Below are positions 6,359 to 8,655 of a stretch of DNA of 8,655 nt, piece after piece; the stretch's first letter is position 1; the number at the start of each line of letters is the position of its first letter. Both the position numbers and the translations under genes were made by a program. Source of the stretch: an uncultured Christensenella sp. (GTDB lineage Bacteria > Bacillota > Clostridia > Christensenellales > UBA1242); assembly GCA_905207515.1 (NCBI GenBank), contig CAJLLK010000039.1, forward strand, positions 1-8,655. The letters are read 5' to 3'. Below the pieces are notes generated by a model that was not told where the DNA came from, searched no databases, and saw only the letters and a list, made by a program, of their open reading frames with translations.

Positions 6359-6921
6359 TTATCTTTTTGAAATTGGCTTTCCGTCTTCAAAGGCGTTTCC
6401 AACAACATCGCCCAAAACAATATATTTGTTGTTTGCTGCGTCAAAAGTGATTGGTTGAAGTTTTTTAACGTCAATTTTTCCATCAGTCAAAATGCTTTCA
6501 TCTGCAGAAACATTGACGATTTCGCCTGTCATAATCCCCGTGTCGGCGTTGTAAGAAACAAGTTTGCATTCCAAAGCCAAAGGAAGCTCGTTGATGAGTG
6601 GAGCATCCACAAATGCACTTTTTGTTGTTGTAAAGCCAGCTCGTTTCAATTTGTCAGGCACATTGTTTGCTGAGACAATGCCGACATAATCACACTGCGC
6701 AACATATTTTGCCGTTCCCACCGAAACAGTGAACGCCTTTTTGTTCAAAATGTTTTTCACTGTCTTGTGACAGCACTCAAACACATTGAAATTTGATTGT
6801 AATCTGAAATTCCGCCCCAAGCTGCATTCATGGCATCTGGCGTTCCGTCTTTGTCGTAACTTGCAATAATCAAAACAGGCTGTGGATAAAGCCAAGTTTT
6901 TGAACCAAAATTTTTTCTCAT
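6359..6921 (-). pseudogene. Flavin reductase-like (FMN-binding split barrel) gene with a one-base frameshift
   Basis: Two frames together give one full flavin reductase domain of about 187 residues. The first, from ATG 6921 (AAGGAG at 6935-6930, 8 nt upstream), reads MRKNFGSKTWLYPQP... to CLSA (50 residues). The second, from 6769 to TAA at 6361-6359, continues HKTVKNILNKKAFTVSVGTA to a KPISKR end (136 residues). In the family these join as LSA-S-HKT. Here only GT (6771-6770) stands between the codons for Ala and His, so one base is missing. As written, the first frame stops at TGA (6759-6757) after 54 residues. The family (flavin reductase/DIM6/NTAB type) binds FMN and often acts as an oxidoreductase or flavin carrier. 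The rest of the frame is well kept, so the loss is recent or an assembly error. A TATCAT -10 lies upstream, without a good -35. Confidence 0.85.
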
Positions 6922-7017
6922 AAATTTTTCTCCTTTTTCAATTGTTTTTCAAATGCACATATATGATATAACTTTTTTTCAAAAAATAAAAATATTTCTC
7001 AAAATTTTTGATTTAAA

Positions 7018-7046
7018 TTGACATTTTTAAACAAAATATTTATAAT
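7018..7046 (+). promoter_or_regulatory. Perfect consensus promoter of the YwaF-like pair, predicted leaderless
   Basis: TTGACA (7018-7023), exactly 17 nt, TATAAT (7041-7046): every base matches the sigma-70/sigma-A consensus. Only 6 nt (GAATTT) lie between the -10 and the ATG at 7053, so the transcript should start at the initiation codon. There is no Shine-Dalgarno. The next in-frame ATG is at codon 25, inside the first membrane segment. Confidence 0.8.
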
Positions 7047-7052
7047 GAATTT

Positions 7053-7838
7053 ATGTTTTATGACAACTTTTCAGAAGACCAAATATGCGGATTGTTTACT
7101 CCCTGGCATTTTTTTGCGATAGCAATGTTTTTCTTGTTGTTGACGTTTGCATTGGTTTTTTCTCGAAAAATGACGCCGAAACAGATAAAAATCACACTTC
7201 TTGTCATAGCAATCGTCGTCACCGTCATGGAAATTATCAAAATCGCCTTGAGAATTTATAAAAACGACAGTCTTGATTCTTGGATACCTTTATATTTTTG
7301 CAGCATTTTTCTCTTTGCAATTTGGCTTTCGCTTTTCAAAAACAAACATATCAAACTTTTAGGACAAGTTATGGTCGTCTTTGGTGGAATTCTGCCTGCA
7401 ATCAGCTTCATATTTTATCCATCAACTTCGCTTATGATTTTTCCAATTTGGCATCCTGGATCAATACATAGTTTGCTATATCATTGGTTAATGCTCTATG
7501 CTGGTTGTCTAACTTTGAAAATTTATCAACCAAAAGCTGTTCACTTTTTATATTATTTTGGTTTTGTCACGGTTTTCACCATTGTGGCAGCAATTGTCAA
7601 CCATTTTTGCGGCACAAACATGATGTTTTTAAGCAATCCTTTTGGCCTTGATATCTTGCAAAGCATTTACAACGTTTCCAAACATTTATATGCATTCTTA
7701 GCATACATCGCTCAAGCAGTTGTCGTCTTTTGGATTGAATTCGGAATTTTTAAACTTATCTTCTATCTCAAGAAAAAAATCAAACAAAAACACAATAGAA
7801 ACACAATAAAAGGAAATGAAAACAATGAACTTATTTAA
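7053..7838 (+). CDS. YwaF/TMEM164-like integral membrane protein, first copy
   Basis: The 261-residue protein has about six or seven hydrophobic segments and a basic tail (KKKIKQKHNR near 241-250). Features shared with its downstream neighbour define the family: F-[ST]-P-x-H (H19), E60-x2-K63, P-L-Y-x-C-S-I-F with C83, a Y-P pair (122-123), H-S-L-x-Y-H (H139, H144) and N183 followed by M-F. This pattern fits the bacterial YwaF (TIGR02206) / TMEM164 family. I recall that human TMEM164 was reported as a Cys/His-dependent lipid acyltransferase; if that holds here, C83 and H139 are the candidates, but a bacterial function is unproven. The start is fixed by the consensus promoter just upstream. 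Its 3' end overlaps the second copy, so the two are co-transcribed and probably translationally coupled. Confidence 0.8.
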   Translation: MFYDNFSEDQICGLFTPWHFFAIAMFFLLLTFALVFSRKMTPKQIKITLLVIAIVVTVMEIIKIALRIYKNDSLDSWIPLYFCSIFLFAIWLSLFKNKHIKLLGQVMVVFGGILPAISFIFYPSTSLMIFPIWHPGSIHSLLYHWLMLYAGCLTLKIYQPKAVHFLYYFGFVTVFTIVAAIVNHFCGTNMMFLSNPFGLDILQSIYNVSKHLYAFLAYIAQAVVVFWIEFGIFKLIFYLKKKIKQKHNRNTIKGNENNELI

Positions 7839-8640
7839 ATATTTCTTCACAAACAAAGCATATCTCCCAAGCGACCTGCCAGGAAAACTTTTTTCGCCGT
7901 TACATCTTGTTTTTATGGTTTTGCTGACAATAACTGTTCCTCTTTTGGCATTTTTGTTGCGAAAAATGGACAAAAAGAAGATGAAAATTCTTTTTATCGT
8001 CTTGTGGGCAGTGATGACCACGCTGGAAATCGTGAAAATAACTTGGGAAAGTCTGACCAATCCAAACGGTTTTGAAGTCACTGGAATTTTGCCGCTCTAT
8101 ATATGCAGCATTTTCATGTATGTTATGCCGTTTGCAGTGTGGGGGGGGGAGGAATCAAGCCTTCTCAGACGCTCAGCGTGTAGTTTTCTATGCACTCTAA
8201 ACTTGATCGGAGGTCTTGTAAACTTTGTTTATCCAGTAAATGTGCTGTCTTCTTATTCTTGCATTTCATTTGCAGGGATGCACACACTTTTCTATCACGC
8301 GACCATGGTTTTTGTGGCACTTTTGATGTTGTTCTCAGGCTATTATAGCTTCAAAAACATAAAAGACGCCATTTTGGCATTCATTCCACTTTTTATCGTT
8401 TCAATTCCAGCAAACATCGTAAATTTTATCTATAACTGTTCCTACATGTTTTTCAGAGGCGGTTTTCCATTCTCACTGATTTCTGACCACATGCCAGAAT
8501 GGCTTTGGGTTATCGTTTTATATCTGGCTTATGCGCTTATTCCATTTTTGTTTTACCTGCCATCATACATACACCAAAAAGTTAAAAGAAGAAAAATGGA
8601 CACGACAGAAAAAATTATTGAAATTATAAAAAATTCTTAA
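7825..8640 (+). CDS. YwaF/TMEM164-like integral membrane protein, second copy
   Basis: The 271-residue paralogue of the preceding protein has matching motifs: F-S-P-L-H27, E68-x2-K71, P-L-Y-I-C94-S-I-F, Y136-P137, H153-T-L-F-Y-H158 and N200. Multiple hydrophobic segments place it in the membrane. The two copies are clearly divergent in sequence, so the duplication is old. ATG 7825 is preferred because AAAGGA (7809-7814) lies 10 nt upstream; ATG 7816 (three residues longer) would have only 1 nt spacing. Either start overlaps the first gene (by 14 or 23 nt), which points to coupled translation. A run of nine G (8141-8149) codes for the W-G-G-E turn at 106-109 between membrane segments; a change of one G would end the protein within about 20 codons. 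The region around it (8140-8190) is richer in G+C than the rest of the gene. No terminator is visible in the 15 bases left. Confidence 0.8.
   Translation: MNLFKYFFTNKAYLPSDLPGKLFSPLHLVFMVLLTITVPLLAFLLRKMDKKKMKILFIVLWAVMTTLEIVKITWESLTNPNGFEVTGILPLYICSIFMYVMPFAVWGGEESSLLRRSACSFLCTLNLIGGLVNFVYPVNVLSSYSCISFAGMHTLFYHATMVFVALLMLFSGYYSFKNIKDAILAFIPLFIVSIPANIVNFIYNCSYMFFRGGFPFSLISDHMPEWLWVIVLYLAYALIPFLFYLPSYIHQKVKRRKMDTTEKIIEIIKNS
8141..8149. repeat. Homopolymer of nine G within the second YwaF-like gene
   Basis: This G9 tract is the only long G or C run in an otherwise A/T-rich window. It lies in frame (TGG GGG GGG GAG) about 40% into the gene. With eight G the frame meets TAA at 8198-8200; with ten it meets TAG at 8181-8183. 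Such tracts are known slipped-strand sites for phase variation, and also common sequencing-error sites. Confidence 0.7.
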
Positions 8641-8655
8641 AAAATAATAAAAAAA

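Noticed and set aside
6757..6759. TGA in the flavin reductase as a Trp codon (alternative genetic code)
   Set aside because: Trp is TGG throughout the window, and reading through TGA does not restore the conserved protein, which continues in another frame.

Overview
The window is AT-rich, uses the standard genetic code (TGG for Trp, TGA only as stop) and has well-conserved sigma-70 promoters, AGGAG-type ribosome sites on some genes and U-tract terminators. It carries a lipobox lipoprotein with InlB-type repeats, a glmM, a MarR regulator and a small peptide resembling SpoVM. Together these suggest a low-GC Gram-positive (Bacillota, clostridia-like) organism, probably an uncultured host-associated one. 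That placement is inference.

Layout. Positions 1-2251 (minus strand) hold the first 750 codons of a large surface lipoprotein that runs off the left edge. Upstream of it on the same strand (2299-2409) is a 36-residue SpoVM-like ORF. A divergent intergenic region with two palindromes leads to a hemolysin III/PAQR-type membrane protein (2557-3231, plus). This converges, with 2 bp between the stop codons, on a PlsC-like acyltransferase (3234-4103, minus). The phosphoglucosamine mutase gene glmM follows (4305-5606, plus) and shares a bidirectional terminator with a convergent MarR regulator (5627-6058, minus), which has a perfect palindrome in its own promoter. A tRNA-Glu(CTC) gene (6222-6296) with its own promoter and terminator comes next. 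Then comes a flavin-reductase-like gene broken by a one-base frameshift (6359-6921, minus). A perfect consensus promoter then drives two overlapping YwaF/TMEM164-like membrane proteins (7053-7838 and 7825-8640, plus). The last 15 bases are A/T only and show nothing.

Common threads. Many products act at the envelope: a lipoprotein, a PAQR-like protein, a PlsC-like acyltransferase, two TMEM164-like proteins, and GlmM for peptidoglycan precursors. The genes are mostly separate transcription units, so this is not one pathway island. The most striking pattern is that three genes have a perfect TATAAT ending only 6-7 nt before the ATG and no Shine-Dalgarno, which predicts leaderless mRNAs. Other genes in the same window have ordinary ribosome sites. 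Further points of interest are the SpoVM-like peptide, a run of nine G inside the second YwaF-like gene, and a frameshift lying exactly in a perfect small hairpin.
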